From NCBI GenBank assembly GCA_015068545.1, contig SVKH01000027.1, forward strand, positions 1 to 14,321: a stretch of DNA of 14,321 nt. Reading direction: 5' to 3'. A model generated the notes under the pieces. It worked only from the letters and a program-made list of their open reading frames with translations, was not told the DNA's origin and did no database searches. Shown piece after piece: positions 14,106 through 14,321 of the stretch (its first letter is position 1; every line of letters starts with the position of its first letter). The position numbers and the translations under genes are program-made. This DNA is from Oscillospiraceae bacterium. Its GTDB lineage: Bacteria; Bacillota; Clostridia; UBA1381.

Positions 14106-14134
14106 TTGAAGTTTTTGTTCAAATTTTATATAAT
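14106..14134 (+). promoter_or_regulatory. SigA promoter of mtaB
   Basis: TTGAAG (14106-14111) and TATAAT (14129-14134) are 17 nt apart. Transcription would start around 14141, inside the tandem 10-mer described separately. Confidence 0.78.
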
Positions 14135-14156
14135 ACTAACAACTAGTACTAACAAC
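14134..14156 (+). repeat. Tandem 10-mer at the mtaB transcription start
   Basis: TACTAACAAC occurs at 14134-14143 and again at 14147-14156, separated by TAG (13-bp period). It begins at the last base of the -10 and covers the expected start of transcription. It could be a regulator site or chance in A+T-rich DNA. Confidence 0.6.
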
Positions 14157-14185
14157 AAATATCTCATATAAACAAAGGAGACAGA

Positions 14186-14321
14186 ATGAAGGTTGCATTT
14201 TATACCTTAGGTTGCAAAGTAAATCAGTATGAAACCGAAGCTATGACCGAGCTTTTTAAAGAAAAAGGATATCAGATTTCAGCATATGAGGATTATGCCG
14301 ATATATATGTCATCAACACCT
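14186..14321 (+). CDS. mtaB: tRNA t6A37 methylthiotransferase MtaB (5' end only)
   Basis: The first 45 codons begin MKVAFYTLGCKVNQYETEAM, the N-terminus of the UPF0004/MiaB family. The GCKVNQYE form is typical of MtaB, the radical-SAM enzyme that converts t6A to ms2t6A at tRNA position 37. C10 is the first cysteine of the N-terminal iron-sulphur cluster. The window ends just before the second expected cysteine (the frame ends VINT). The ATG follows AAGGAG by five nt. RimO and MiaB are less likely, because the GCKVN start favours MtaB. Confidence 0.88.
   Translation, partial: MKVAFYTLGCKVNQYETEAMTELFKEKGYQISAYEDYADIYVINT

Overview
The window looks like chromosome of a spore-forming, low-GC Firmicute of the class Clostridia. 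The evidence is the sporulation genes sigK, spoVAD and spoVAE, the tig-clpP-clpX and obg-mltG gene groups, strong AAGGAGG-type ribosome binding sites, and A+T-rich intergenic DNA with near-consensus SigA promoters. I cannot name the genus from the sequence alone. No intergenic stretch exceeds about 165 bases.

Left end (1-2063): accessory DNA read leftward. It holds a DUF1492/ArpU/RinA-like phage-type regulator, a RepA_N replication initiator with a repeat-rich central segment, and a second paralogous regulator cut by the window edge. This DNA abuts sigK (2064-2693), whose reading frame stops after the residues ISRSYV, inside the region 4.2 recognition helix. The missing 3' end of sigK is not found next to the break. 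The simplest reading is that sigK is split by an intervening element, comparable to the skin elements of Bacillus subtilis and Clostridioides difficile, but at a different position in the gene. A near-perfect palindrome with a non-palindromic GT/AC centre lies exactly at the junction, as in large-serine-recombinase attachment sites. The SigK fragment also keeps a hydrophobic N-terminal pro-sequence, so a rejoined gene would still need proteolytic activation.

Centre-left (2739-5172): a strong extended -10 promoter drives obgE and mltG (ribosome-associated GTPase; murein endolytic transglycosylase) rightward, ending in a bidirectional terminator shared with clpX.

Centre (5217-8499): tig, clpP and clpX form a leftward protein-quality-control operon with its own promoter. 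Upstream lie a metallophosphoesterase gene (8531-9226) and a three-gene polar amino-acid ABC importer operon (lipoprotein binding protein, permease, ATPase; 9289-11521) with its own promoter, an intercistronic hairpin and a terminator. A TetR regulator gene (11629-12207), with a likely autoregulatory palindrome, lies upstream of the importer.

Right end (12274-14321): spoVAE and spoVAD form a leftward pair behind a plausible SigG (forespore) promoter, without spoVAC immediately upstream. Next is a small HPr-like protein that keeps the regulatory serine motif but lacks the catalytic-histidine motif (Crh-like). It has a clear terminator and a promoter back to back with that of mtaB, the tRNA methylthiotransferase gene whose first 45 codons close the window.

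The most notable system is the element-interrupted sigK. The neighbouring element genes look like those of a self-replicating or conjugative element rather than the known skin elements. They lie on the same strand as sigK, with no clear terminator between.
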